Part shown: in pieces, positions 51,467-59,345 of the stretch
How the letters are laid out: each line of letters begins with the position of its first letter
Position numbering within the stretch: the stretch's first letter is position 1
The notes under the pieces: generated by a model
Told to the model about the DNA's origin: nothing
Seen by the model: only the letters and a program-made list of their open reading frames with translations
Databases searched by the model: none
DNA from: Vulcanimicrobium winogradskyi
GTDB taxonomy: Bacteria; Vulcanimicrobiota; Vulcanimicrobiia; Vulcanimicrobiales; Vulcanimicrobiaceae
NCBI GenBank assembly: GCA_003134965.1
Contig: PLDA01000006.1
Location: 248,001-312,000 of the forward strand
Length of the DNA stretch: 64,000 nucleotides
Direction of reading: 5' to 3'
Translations under genes and position numbers: made by a program

Positions 51467-51976
51467 ATGTACAACAGAGGTGGTCGCGACCGCGACAACC
51501 AGGGGTTCGAGGAGACCGTCGTCCGCATCAACCGCGTGGCGAAGGTCGTCAAGGGCGGTAAGCGCTTCAGCTTCTCGGCGCTCGTCGTCGTCGGCGACAA
51601 GAAGGGCCGCGTCGGCTTTGCGATCGGCAAGGCCGGCGAAGTCCCCGAGGCGATCCGCAAGGGCGTTGAGCAGGCCCGCAAGGCGCTGATCACCGTCCCC
51701 ATGGTCGAGAAGACGATCCCGCACCAGGTCAACGTGCACGTCGGTTCCGGCCACGTGATGCTCAAGCCGGCCTCGCCCGGGACGGGCGTCATCGCGGGCG
51801 GCGCGATGCGCGCGGTGCTCGAGCTCGCCGGTATCCACGACATCGTCACCAAGTCGCTGGGGACCAACAATCCCATCAACGTCGTGCTCGCGACGTTCGC
51901 GGCGCTCAGCTCCCTCAAGACGGCCGAGAAGGTCGCGCAGCTGCGCGGCAAGACGGTCCAAGAGATCTTTGCATAA
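51467..51976 (+). CDS. rpsE: Ribosomal protein uS5
   Basis: 169 residues: the dsRBD-like VVRINRVAKVVKGGKRFSFSALVVVGD, then GRVGFAIGKAGEVPEAIRKG and PASPGTGVIAGGAMRAVLELAGIHDIVTKSLG. It contributes to decoding accuracy and mRNA unwinding at entry. Its stop overlaps the rplO start directly. The rpmD (uL30) gene that normally lies between them is absent here. Confidence 0.97.
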   Translation: MYNRGGRDRDNQGFEETVVRINRVAKVVKGGKRFSFSALVVVGDKKGRVGFAIGKAGEVPEAIRKGVEQARKALITVPMVEKTIPHQVNVHVGSGHVMLKPASPGTGVIAGGAMRAVLELAGIHDIVTKSLGTNNPINVVLATFAALSSLKTAEKVAQLRGKTVQEIFA

Positions 51977-52548
51977 TGGCTACTTCCAAAAGCGTTCGCA
52001 AACCGAAAGCCGAGGCCGCCGCACCGTCGATGCCTGAGCCCGTGTTTTCGCTCGCGACCCTCAAGCCGAACCCGCACTCCCGTCCGAAGCGCACGCGCGT
52101 CGGCCGCGGGCACGGCTCGGGCATGGTCAAGACCGGCGGCGAAGGCGGCAAGGGTCAGACCGTGCGCTCGGGCGGCGGCAAGGGTCCCTCGTTCGAAGGC
52201 GGCCAGACGCCGTGGGCGCGCCGTCTTCCGACGAAGCGCGGCTACTCGCAGAAGGCGCGCGACATCGGGCATTTCCGTTCTACGTTCGCGGTGCTCAACG
52301 TCGGCGATCTCACCGGCTGGGACGCGGCCGTCGAAGTCAGCCCGCAGTCGCTGCGCGAGGCCGGCAAGATCAAGAACCTGCGGGACGGCGTGAAGATCCT
52401 CGGCGGCTCGACCAAGTCGAAGGCCAAGGGCGGCACGCTTCCGACGGGGCTGCGCTTCCGCGACGTCCTGTTCTCGGTGTCGGCGCGTGAAGCGCTCGGC
52501 GCCGCCGGCGCCGATTTCGGCGACACCGAAGCCGCTCAACCCAAGTAA
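51976..52548 (+). CDS. rplO: Ribosomal protein uL15
   Basis: 190 residues, longer than the usual 145. An extra N-terminal Lys/Ala/Pro-rich segment (TSKSVRKPKAEAAAPS) precedes the conserved KRVGRGHGSGMVKTGGEGGKGQ equivalent and FEGGQTPWARRLPTKRGY. The C-terminal half (LNVGDLTGWDAAVEVSPQSLREAGKI, KILGGSTKSKAKG) follows family order. It is a late 50S assembly protein. It overlaps rpsE by one base. Confidence 0.95.
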   Translation: MATSKSVRKPKAEAAAPSMPEPVFSLATLKPNPHSRPKRTRVGRGHGSGMVKTGGEGGKGQTVRSGGGKGPSFEGGQTPWARRLPTKRGYSQKARDIGHFRSTFAVLNVGDLTGWDAAVEVSPQSLREAGKIKNLRDGVKILGGSTKSKAKGGTLPTGLRFRDVLFSVSAREALGAAGADFGDTEAAQPK

Positions 52549-52556
52549 AGGGCTTC

Positions 52557-53849
52557 GTGCTCACTACACTTCGCAACGCCCTGACCGTGCCCGACATCCG
52601 CAAGCGGATCGGGTTCGTGTTCTTCGCGTTCGCCGTCTTCGTCTTCATGATCCACGTGCAGCTCCCGAATGTGGACCAGGCGCAGTGGAACCGATTGATC
52701 GCGAACGGCGCGTTCTACCAGTTCCTCGGCTTCCTCTCGGGCGGTGCCCTGCAGAAGCTCTCGATCATCGCGATGGGGATCACGCCGTACATCAACGCGT
52801 CGATCATCATGCAGCTGATGACGGTCGTGATACCGCAGCTCGAGGAGATGGCGAAAAAGGGCGGCGAGGAAGGCCGCAAGACGATCAGCCGATACACGCG
52901 GTACCTGACGATCGTGCTGGGGACGATCCAGGCGACCTCGATGGCGATCGCGATGAGCCGCGGTGGCGTGTTCTTCGACCACTCGTGGCAGTTCATCGTG
53001 TACGCGGTGGTCGCGTTCGTCTCCGGCACGATGTTCTTGATGTGGCTGGGCGAGCAGATCACCGACAAGGGGATCGGCAACGGCATCTCGCTGATCATCT
53101 TCGTCGGCATCGTGCTGCGCTTCCCGACGCAGGTCGGCCAGACGTTCTCGCTCGCCAACAAGGGCGGCGTCAACTGGCTGGGCCTCCTCCTGTGGGTCGG
53201 CATCGCGCTCGTCACGATCGTCTCGATCGTGTTCATGTACCAGGGCCAGCGCCGCATCCCGGTGCAGCAAGCGCGCCGCGTGATCGGCCGCAAGATGTAC
53301 GCCGGACGCTCGAGCTACATTCCGCTGCGCCTGAACAACGCCGGCGTCATCTCGATCATCTTCGCGATCTCGATCCTGCTGCTGCCGCAGCAAGCGCTCT
53401 CGTGGTTCGGAACCAGCGGCAAGACGACCGGGGTCGCCAGCAACATCTCGTTCTTCATGACGACCTACTTCGGGCCGAACTCGTTCCTCTACAACGCCAC
53501 CTACTTCTTGCTGGTCGTCGTCTTCACGTTCTTCTACTCGGCGATCGTGGTCAACACCAAAGACATCGCCGACAACCTCAAGAAGTCGGGCTCGTTCATC
53601 CCGGGGATCCGCCCCGGCCAGCCGACGGTCGACTACATCAACAAGATCCTGATTCGCATCACGACCGCGGCCGCGATCTATCTCGGCCTGCTCGCCGTGC
53701 TGCCCTCGCTCCAGCGCGACGTCGGCGTCTCGGGATTGTACATCGGTTCGACCTCGCTGCTGATCGTCGTCGGCGTCGCGCTCGACTCGATCACCCAAAT
53801 CGAAGCCCGCCTCGCGATGCGCGACTACCGCGGGTTCATCAATAAGTGA
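52557..53849 (+). CDS. secY: Protein translocase subunit SecY
   Basis: 430 residues from a GTG, with ten transmembrane helices. Landmarks are DIRKRIGFVFFAFAVFVF (helix 1), the plug-region FLSGGALQKLSIIAMGITPYINASI, and GEQITDKGIGNGISLIIFVGI. The cytoplasmic loop RRIPVQQARRVIGRK precedes a STYIPLRLN-like segment. It forms the Sec channel in the cytoplasmic membrane. It starts 9 bases after rplO and overlaps adk by four bases. Confidence 0.97.
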   Translation: MLTTLRNALTVPDIRKRIGFVFFAFAVFVFMIHVQLPNVDQAQWNRLIANGAFYQFLGFLSGGALQKLSIIAMGITPYINASIIMQLMTVVIPQLEEMAKKGGEEGRKTISRYTRYLTIVLGTIQATSMAIAMSRGGVFFDHSWQFIVYAVVAFVSGTMFLMWLGEQITDKGIGNGISLIIFVGIVLRFPTQVGQTFSLANKGGVNWLGLLLWVGIALVTIVSIVFMYQGQRRIPVQQARRVIGRKMYAGRSSYIPLRLNNAGVISIIFAISILLLPQQALSWFGTSGKTTGVASNISFFMTTYFGPNSFLYNATYFLLVVVFTFFYSAIVVNTKDIADNLKKSGSFIPGIRPGQPTVDYINKILIRITTAAAIYLGLLAVLPSLQRDVGVSGLYIGSTSLLIVVGVALDSITQIEARLAMRDYRGFINK

Positions 53850-54508
53850 ACCTCATTTTCTTGGGCCCTCCGGGTGCCGGTAAGGGCACGCAAGCGAAGG
53901 TGCTCGAGCAGCGCTTCGGGTATCGCCAGGTTTCGACCGGCGATATTCTGCGCGCGAACGTGCGTGAGGGAACGCCGCTCGGCGTCGAGGCGAAGGGTTA
54001 TATGGACAGCGGCAAGCTCGTTCCCGACGAGCTGATCATCCGCATGATGGAGCCGGTGCTCGACGCCGCCGGCGATGTGATCCTCGACGGTTTTCCGCGC
54101 ACGACCACGCAGGCCGAGGCGCTCGACGAGCTGCTGCGGCGCAAGAGAAAGTCAGCGGCAGCGGTCCTCTTCGCCGTCGACCCCAGCGTGTTGACCGAAC
54201 GGCTCACCGGCCGCTGGACGCACGCCGCGTCGGGTCGCACCTATCACGTCCGGCACAACCCGCCGAAGCTCCCCGGCATCGACGATCAGACGGGCGAGCC
54301 GCTGATCCAGCGGCCCGACGACAAGGAAGAGACAATCCGCACGCGCCTCGCCGAGTACGACGCGCTGACCGCGCCGCTGATCGCCTACTATGACGACCCC
54401 GCCGACCCGCGGTTGGTGAGCGTCGACGCGCTCGCGCCGATCGATGACGTCACCGCACAGCTGACGAAGCTCGTCTCCGGCAACGTCTCGCGAAACGGCG
54501 CGGCATGA
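53846..54508 (+). CDS. adk: Adenylate kinase
   Basis: 220 residues, starting at a GTG inside the secY stop (GTGA). The P-loop is GPPGAGKGTQ (residues 7-16). STGDILRANVREGTPLG and DGFPRTTTQAEAL follow. The LID domain (GRWTHAASGRTYHVRHNPPK) has no zinc cysteines, unlike many Gram-positive forms. The C-terminal TRLAEYDALTAPLIAYYDD is typical. It interconverts AMP, ADP and ATP. It overlaps map by four bases. Confidence 0.97.
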   Translation: MNLIFLGPPGAGKGTQAKVLEQRFGYRQVSTGDILRANVREGTPLGVEAKGYMDSGKLVPDELIIRMMEPVLDAAGDVILDGFPRTTTQAEALDELLRRKRKSAAAVLFAVDPSVLTERLTGRWTHAASGRTYHVRHNPPKLPGIDDQTGEPLIQRPDDKEETIRTRLAEYDALTAPLIAYYDDPADPRLVSVDALAPIDDVTAQLTKLVSGNVSRNGAA

Positions 54509-55308
54509 TCAGCATCAAGTCGGCGCGCGAGATCGAGATCATGCGGCGCGGCGGAAAAATCACCTCGAAGACGCTCACCACCCTGATGGCGGCCGCGAAG
54601 CCGGGCGTCACCACCGGCCAGCTCAACCAGCTCGCCGACGAGTCGATCCGCTCGATGGGGGGTGTGCCGACGTTCATCGGCTACCACGGCTATCCGGCGG
54701 CGATCTGCGCATCGGTCAACGACGAGGTCGTGCACGGGATGCCCGGCGATCGCGTGCTGCAGGACGGCGATCTGCTCTCGATCGACATCGGGACCACCTT
54801 CGAAGGCTACGTCTCGGACTCGGCCGTCACCGTCGCCATCGGCAATGTCGATGAAGCGGCGAAGCGCTTGATGCGCGTGACCCAGGAGTGCCTGATGCTC
54901 GGGATCGAGCAGATGCAGGTCGGCAACCACCTCGGCGACATCGGCCACGCCGTCCAGCGGCACGCCGAGGCTCACGGCTACGGCGTCGTTCGGGCCCTCG
55001 TCGGACACGGCGTCGGCCGCAAGATGCACGAGGACCCGCAGGTCCCCAACTACGGCAACCCCGGCCAGGGGACGCTGCTCCGCAAGGGGCTCGTGCTCGC
55101 GATCGAGCCGATGATCACGCAAGGGACCTGGGAGGTCGCAACCCTCGAGGACGGCTGGACGGTCGTTACCGAGGATGGTAAACTAGCGGCGCACTTCGAG
55201 CATACGATCGCGATCACGGACCAAGGTCCGAAGATCCTGACGTTGCGGGACGTCGCCGAGCACCCGGACGTAGCTCGCTACCGTCCTTCCGAAGAGGTCG
55301 CGGCCTGA
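54505..55308 (+). CDS. map: Methionine aminopeptidase, type I
   Basis: 267 residues. Metal ligands appear in order: Asp in LLSIDIGTTFEGYVSDSAVTV (two Asp), His in GHGVGRKMHEDPQVPNYG, Glu in LAIEPMI and Glu in HFEHTIAIT. It removes initiator Met from nascent chains at the exit tunnel. There is no N-terminal zinc finger. It ends 42 bases before rpmJ. The infA gene that often lies in that gap is absent. Confidence 0.97.
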   Translation: MISIKSAREIEIMRRGGKITSKTLTTLMAAAKPGVTTGQLNQLADESIRSMGGVPTFIGYHGYPAAICASVNDEVVHGMPGDRVLQDGDLLSIDIGTTFEGYVSDSAVTVAIGNVDEAAKRLMRVTQECLMLGIEQMQVGNHLGDIGHAVQRHAEAHGYGVVRALVGHGVGRKMHEDPQVPNYGNPGQGTLLRKGLVLAIEPMITQGTWEVATLEDGWTVVTEDGKLAAHFEHTIAITDQGPKILTLRDVAEHPDVARYRPSEEVAA

Positions 55309-55350
55309 CATGGCGCACGGCCGCACCCGTCACCCAGCAAGAGCAGAATC

Positions 55351-55467
55351 ATGAAAGTACGACCGAGCGTCAAGCGCATTTGCGACGCCTGCAAGATCAT
55401 CCGCCGCGAAGGTAAAGTGCGCGTGATCTGCAGCGTCAATCCGAAGCACAAGCAGGTTCAGGGATAA
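55351..55467 (+). CDS. rpmJ: Ribosomal protein bL36, zinc-binding
   Basis: 38 residues: MKVRPSVKRICDACKIIRRE, then GKVRVICSVNPKHKQVQG. The Cys11, Cys14, Cys27 and His33 ligands of the zinc ribbon are all present (C+ form). It overlaps the rpsM start by one base (TAATG). It is a small late-assembly 50S protein. Confidence 0.95.
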   Translation: MKVRPSVKRICDACKIIRREGKVRVICSVNPKHKQVQG

Positions 55468-55847
55468 TGGCTCGTATCTCCGGCATCGATCTCCCGCGCG
55501 ACAAGCGCATCGAGATCGGACTCACGGCTATCTTCGGCATTGGGCTCCCGACGTCGAAGAAGATCCTCGCGCAGACCGGGGTCGACCCGAACACGCGGGT
55601 CAAGGACCTCACGACCGAGGACGAGCAGCGCCTGCGCGAAGTCGTCGAGACGCTCAAGGTCGAGGGCGACCTCAAGCGCGAGATCGCGAACAACATCAAG
55701 CGGCTGACCGACATCGGCTGCTACCGCGGCCTGCGCCATCGTCGCGGACTGCCGGTGCGCGGACAGCGCACGAAGACGAACGCCCGCACCCGGAAGGGTC
55801 CGAAGCGCACGGTCGCCGGCAAGAAGAAGACCGCCACCAAGAAGTAA
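55467..55847 (+). CDS. rpsM: Ribosomal protein uS13
   Basis: 126 residues: MARISGIDLPRDKRIEIGLTAIFGIG, then ANNIKRLTDIGCYRGLRHRRGLPVRGQRTKTNARTRKGPKRTVAGKKK, the tRNA-contacting basic tail. It bridges 30S and 50S subunits in the head. Usually it is followed at once by rpsK and rpsD. Here a terminator hairpin and a 7-kb island intervene. Confidence 0.97.
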   Translation: MARISGIDLPRDKRIEIGLTAIFGIGLPTSKKILAQTGVDPNTRVKDLTTEDEQRLREVVETLKVEGDLKREIANNIKRLTDIGCYRGLRHRRGLPVRGQRTKTNARTRKGPKRTVAGKKKTATKK

Positions 55848-55860
55848 AGCGGACACGCGG

Positions 55861-55881
55861 CCCCGGACATCCTGTCCGGGG
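55861..55881 (+). terminator. Terminator-like hairpin after rpsM
   Basis: CCCCGGACA pairs with TGTCCGGGG around TCC, 13 bases after the rpsM stop, followed by the weakly T-rich TCGCTCGGTTTCC. It probably ends the rplC-rpsM transcript. Confidence 0.7.
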
Positions 55882-55907
55882 TCGCTCGGTTTCCAGTGCC
55901 GTACAGA

Positions 55908-55932
55908 GCTTGTCTAGCATATCTAGACAAGC
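55908..55932. promoter_or_regulatory. Perfect dyad operator upstream of the lipase operon
   Basis: The arms GCTTGTCTAG (55908-55917) and CTAGACAAGC (55923-55932) flank the centre CATAT. The dyad overlaps the -35 element of the promoter at 55924-55952, so bound protein would block RNA polymerase. No repressor gene is adjacent. GntR-like and PadR-like proteins bind dyads of similar style, but no specific family can be assigned. Confidence 0.65.
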
Positions 55933-55952
55933 GTCGAATATTGCTGTATGCT
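55924..55952 (+). promoter_or_regulatory. Sigma70-type promoter of the lipase/protease operon
   Basis: TAGACA (55924-55929), a 17-base spacer and TATGCT (55947-55952), about 40 bases before the lipase ATG. The -10 hexamer is the same as that of the rpsL promoter. Confidence 0.6.
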
Positions 55953-55994
55953 CGACTGGGACCGGCTACGCCCCGTCCCGGAGGATTGGCCGAG

Positions 55995-56858
55995 ATGAGT
56001 TTCCCGCCTGGGTTCGACGCGAGCGACGCGGTCGCGCAGATTCCATTCGTCGATGCGGTCTATGCCGCGTACGAGCGAGACAAGAGCGTGCTCAAACCCG
56101 CCGTTGCCTTGCCGCTCGGCTACGACCTGGTTGCGTGGATCCAAATGTCCGACTTCTGGCTCTCCAGGGTGCCGCAGTTCTACGGAATCATCGCCCAAAA
56201 GACGGCCGATCCTGGCGAGCACCTCGTCGCGTTTCGAGGCACGGACAGTGCTCTGGAGTGGTTCAACAACGCGTTCGCGTGGCTGGTCGAGTTCAAGCAC
56301 GCTCCGAATGCGGGTCGGACGCACATGGGTTTTACGACGATCTACGATAGCATTCGCGTCGAACCGGCGATCCCAGGCGTGGACGCTCTGCCGGGTGCGA
56401 GCTTTGCCGAGATGGTCGCAGCAGTCGTGGCACAGTCGAGCGCGCAGGACTCCGTGGTACCTACCAGCATGCGGCTCGTCGGTCACAGCCTTGGAGCGGC
56501 GCTGCTCACGCTCTATGTCGTCGAGAACGCCGTAAAGAAGCTATTGCCGAGTCCAAAGGTATACACGTTCGCTTCACCGCGAGTTGGTGATCCGGACTTC
56601 GCGGCAGCATACAACGGTTTGCATTTGCCGTCGTGGCGGATCGACAACGCTCCGGACATCGTCCCGGACATGCCGCCCGACCTTTGGTACACACACGTCG
56701 ATACGACCGTCGGAGTCGACTCGTCGCCGTACGTACGGAACACGCCGGCGTGCAGTCATCCGCTATCGGCGTACCGGGCGGCATTGCTGAGCGAACCGTT
56801 GCCTGGCGGCGATTGTGCGACAGTCTCTGACGATGCTGCGCTCGCGCTGATGAGCTGA
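55995..56858 (+). CDS. Class 3 lipase-like alpha/beta hydrolase
   Basis: 287 residues from the ATG at 55995. The class 3 lipase motifs run in order: HLVAFRGTDSALEWFNN (oxyanion region), AGRTHMGFTTIYDSI, RLVGHSLGAALLTLY with Ser165, VYTFASPRVGDPDFAAAY, and RIDNAPDIVPDMPPDLW with Asp221. CSHPLSAYRAAL holds His255. The triad is complete. There is no signal peptide or transmembrane helix, so a cytoplasmic membrane-targeting phospholipase role is possible. It is followed after two bases by the C25-like protease gene, and an operator controls the pair. Confidence 0.88.
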   Translation: MSFPPGFDASDAVAQIPFVDAVYAAYERDKSVLKPAVALPLGYDLVAWIQMSDFWLSRVPQFYGIIAQKTADPGEHLVAFRGTDSALEWFNNAFAWLVEFKHAPNAGRTHMGFTTIYDSIRVEPAIPGVDALPGASFAEMVAAVVAQSSAQDSVVPTSMRLVGHSLGAALLTLYVVENAVKKLLPSPKVYTFASPRVGDPDFAAAYNGLHLPSWRIDNAPDIVPDMPPDLWYTHVDTTVGVDSSPYVRNTPACSHPLSAYRAALLSEPLPGGDCATVSDDAALALMS

Positions 56859-56860
56859 CG

Positions 56861-57979
56861 GTGACCGCAGTGCCGCAACCAAGTGGATGGGCGCTCGCGT
56901 CGGGGCGAGTCCTTCCGAATCTTCTCTTCGTCACATCGACGGACAGGCTGGGAACGAAGATCGGCGTGCCTGCGGCCGCAGCGATCGCGGCGGCCATCGG
57001 CGGCACCAAGACGGTGTTAGACCTAACCGGCGCGCAAACGGCAACACCGGACGCCGCTTTGGCCGCCGTCCGTGCACGTACAGCCGCGGCGCCGTACGAG
57101 GGGATCGTGATCGTCGGTGGGCTCGACGTGGTGCCCGCAGAACGGCTCGATACGCTCACGCCCGTCCTGGCGGCTTCGGTCTCCCGCGCTGCAGATCTCG
57201 ACCAGTTCATCGTCTGGAGTGACGACGGGTACGGTTCGACGTCGAGCGGCGAGTTGCCGACGCTCCCCGCGTCCCGCATTCCGGACGCCGGCTCGGAGGC
57301 GTTCGTCTGGAAGTGCTTAGCTGCGACCGAAGTGACGACCAGGGTAGGCAGGGGGGTTCGTAACGTGAAGCGTCCCTTCGCCGACCGCATATGGAGTGGT
57401 GTGCCCGCATCGTCCCCGCCGATGCCGACGTCGAAAGACACGCCGCCCGGAGCGTCGCCGCCGTATAGCTTGAGCGGCGAGTCGGTTTACCTCATGCTCC
57501 ACGGGAGCGATGCGGACGGCACACGCTTTTGGGGCGAAGACGGCGTCGCGTATCCGGTGGCCGTCGACCCGAGCGGGGTCGCTGCTGTCTCCGGTCAGGT
57601 GGTTTTCACCGGATGCTGTTGGGGGGCTCTGACTACGACGCTAAAGGCTTCGGCGAGTCCGAGTGCGCCGGGCGTCGTTTCGCGCGGTATCGCGGACTCG
57701 CTGGCCCTGAAATTTCTCGACGGCGGTACCCGCGCGTTCGCGGGGTGCACGGGGACGCACTATTCACCGGTCGTTCCGCCGTATGCGTTCAACGGCGGAC
57801 CTCTCCACGAGGCATTCTGGAAGAACGTGAGCTCGGGCGATGCACCCGCCCGCGCTTTGTTTCAAGCGAAATATCGCGACTATTTGCCCTCAATACCGCA
57901 CGGACAGACCGGCGCGCTTGCCGAAGCGATCGAGCGCAAGATCATGTTCGAGTACACGTCGTTAGGGCTCGGCTGGTGA
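56861..57979 (+). CDS. Clan CD (gingipain C25/caspase-like) cysteine protease
   Basis: 372 residues from GTG. The order of elements fits a C25-type catalytic domain. An N-terminal Rossmann-like strand (NLLFVTSTDRLG) leads to YEGIVIVGGLDVVP. ELPTLPASRIPDAGSEAFVWKCL corresponds to the P-x-x-x-GR-x-P segment. YLMLHGSDADG carries the candidate catalytic His214, and VVFTGCCWGAL carries Cys252 or Cys253. GGTRAFAGCTGTH and GGPLHEAFWKNVSSGDAPARALFQAK follow. There is no signal peptide, unlike secreted gingipains. It lies between a lipase and a small protein gene. Activity and specificity are unknown. Confidence 0.7.
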   Translation: MTAVPQPSGWALASGRVLPNLLFVTSTDRLGTKIGVPAAAAIAAAIGGTKTVLDLTGAQTATPDAALAAVRARTAAAPYEGIVIVGGLDVVPAERLDTLTPVLAASVSRAADLDQFIVWSDDGYGSTSSGELPTLPASRIPDAGSEAFVWKCLAATEVTTRVGRGVRNVKRPFADRIWSGVPASSPPMPTSKDTPPGASPPYSLSGESVYLMLHGSDADGTRFWGEDGVAYPVAVDPSGVAAVSGQVVFTGCCWGALTTTLKASASPSAPGVVSRGIADSLALKFLDGGTRAFAGCTGTHYSPVVPPYAFNGGPLHEAFWKNVSSGDAPARALFQAKYRDYLPSIPHGQTGALAEAIERKIMFEYTSLGLGW

Positions 57980-58054
57980 GGGCGCACGTGGCGTTCGCTC
58001 GACGTGGAGGCAAGAAAATGCCGGCAGAGACAGGTCGCAGAATGGGAAGATCCG

Positions 58055-58372
58055 ATGGCTGAGCTCTCTCAGGACGACATCGATCAAATCATCTCGAACC
58101 ATGCGCCCGGCTTCGTCGTCGCGCCGACTCCTGATGCGGCGTTTGCGGTTCCCGCTACCGACGCGACGGCGCCCGACCATACCGCCGGTGAACGCAAAGC
58201 GCTTTGGCTCGAGAGCGAGTCGGTAGCGACGCGAGGCCTGGAAGCAATCCCCGACCCGCTAATCGCGGTGCGGATCATGCCGAACGTGACCTCGGACGCG
58301 CCGAGCCCTCCTCTTACGCGAACCGTCATCATCAACACAAACACGCGTCAAGTCGAATCAGAGCAAGGTTGA
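58055..58372 (+). CDS. Small protein of unknown function, third gene of the lipase/protease operon
   Basis: 105 residues from the ATG at 58055, preceded by GGGAAG. An in-frame ATG at 58004 would add 17 residues. The N-terminal MAELSQDDIDQIISN resembles the short amphipathic LSQDEIDALL helix seen in FliM/FliN-like proteins. The remainder is Pro/Ala/Thr-rich and probably flexible (VVAPTPDAAFAVPATDATAP), with a final strand-like TRTVIINTNTRQV. It might be a substrate, inhibitor or adaptor of the C25-like protease. This is inferred from position only. Confidence 0.62.
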   Translation: MAELSQDDIDQIISNHAPGFVVAPTPDAAFAVPATDATAPDHTAGERKALWLESESVATRGLEAIPDPLIAVRIMPNVTSDAPSPPLTRTVIINTNTRQVESEQG

Positions 58373-58385
58373 TCCCGGGCGCTTT

Positions 58386-59345
58386 CTAGCTGGGGATCGG
58401 GAGCCTCGTGCCGCGGCCTTGGACGATGCAGGCGTCGAAGACGTGGGAGGCGGCGGCGAGGTCCCACAGGCCGATGCCGAGCGATTCGAAGAGCGTGATC
58501 TGATCGTCGCCGGTGCGGCCGAGGGCGTGGCCGGCGATGATGTCGCTGAGTAGTGTGGCGTGTTCCCACACCCACGCGCCGCTTTCGTTCGCGGCTTGCA
58601 GGTCGCCGGATTCGACTTTTGCTTGGGCGAGGTCTTCGACCGCGACGACGCTCGCGCGCGTGACCGTTTCGACGTCGATCTCTTGGGCGTTGGCGCGGTT
58701 TGAGCCGGCGGCGTTGACGTGGGTGCCGGCGCGCAGCCAGGCGCCTTCGAGGACCGGCGTCGAGGAGTTCGTCATCGTGCAGACGACGTCGGCTTCAGCG
58801 ACCGCGTCGCGTGCGCTCTCGGCCGGTTCGATGGCATGGCCAATGCGCGCCGCCATCTGCTCGCAGAAGTCCGCGCGGCGGTCGGCGTTGCGGCCGTAGA
58901 CGAGGACGCGGGTGAACTGGCGGACGTGGAAGCACGCTTCGAGCTGCGTCCGAGCCTGCCAGCCGGTGCCGATCACCGCCAGCGTGTGCGCGTCGTCGCG
59001 TGCCAGGAAGCGCGTTGCGACGCCGGAGGCGGCGCCGGTGCGGAGCTGGCCGAGCGCGTCGGCCTCCATCAGCGCGAGCATTTCGCCGTTATCGTTGAAC
59101 ATCGTGTGCCAGAAGCGTGCACCGCGGCCTTTCATCGCGACGGTGTACGTCTTGTGGCCCATGCGCGATCCGTACGACGCGGCGAGCACCTGGATCACGG
59201 ACGAGGGGAGATACGCGCGCTGGCGCGGACGATTCTGCGCGCGGCCTTCGGCGAGCGCGCGTGCGGCGTCTTCGACGAGGGTGAGTGCGTCGCGGATCGT
59301 CAGGGTGGCGACGACGTCGCCTTCGGTGAGGTAGAGCGGGTTCAC
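58386..59345 (-). CDS. Ornithine cyclodeaminase/alanine dehydrogenase-family (OCD/mu-crystallin) enzyme
   Basis: 319 residues from a GTG that overlaps the upstream stop (GTGA). The N-terminal YLTEGDVVATLTIRDALTLVEDA and GHKTYTVAMKG form the dimer/substrate part. The NAD(H) site is TLAVIGTGWQARTQLEA, and ADVVCTMTNSSTPVLEG, GSNRANAQEID and VVAVEDLAQAKVESGDL follow family order. Members catalyse ornithine-to-proline deamination or reversible reductions of cyclic imines and keto acids. The exact substrate is open. It is coupled to the beta-hydroxyacid dehydrogenase gene. Confidence 0.87.
   Translation of the reverse strand: MNPLYLTEGDVVATLTIRDALTLVEDAARALAEGRAQNRPRQRAYLPSSVIQVLAASYGSRMGHKTYTVAMKGRGARFWHTMFNDNGEMLALMEADALGQLRTGAASGVATRFLARDDAHTLAVIGTGWQARTQLEACFHVRQFTRVLVYGRNADRRADFCEQMAARIGHAIEPAESARDAVAEADVVCTMTNSSTPVLEGAWLRAGTHVNAAGSNRANAQEIDVETVTRASVVAVEDLAQAKVESGDLQAANESGAWVWEHATLLSDIIAGHALGRTGDDQITLFESLGIGLWDLAAASHVFDACIVQGRGTRLPIPS

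Noticed and set aside
55861..55932. Treating the two inverted repeats after rpsM as one composite terminator
   Set aside because: The second one is AT-richer, perfectly symmetric and overlaps a -35 element at the proper distance from a -10, which fits an operator better.
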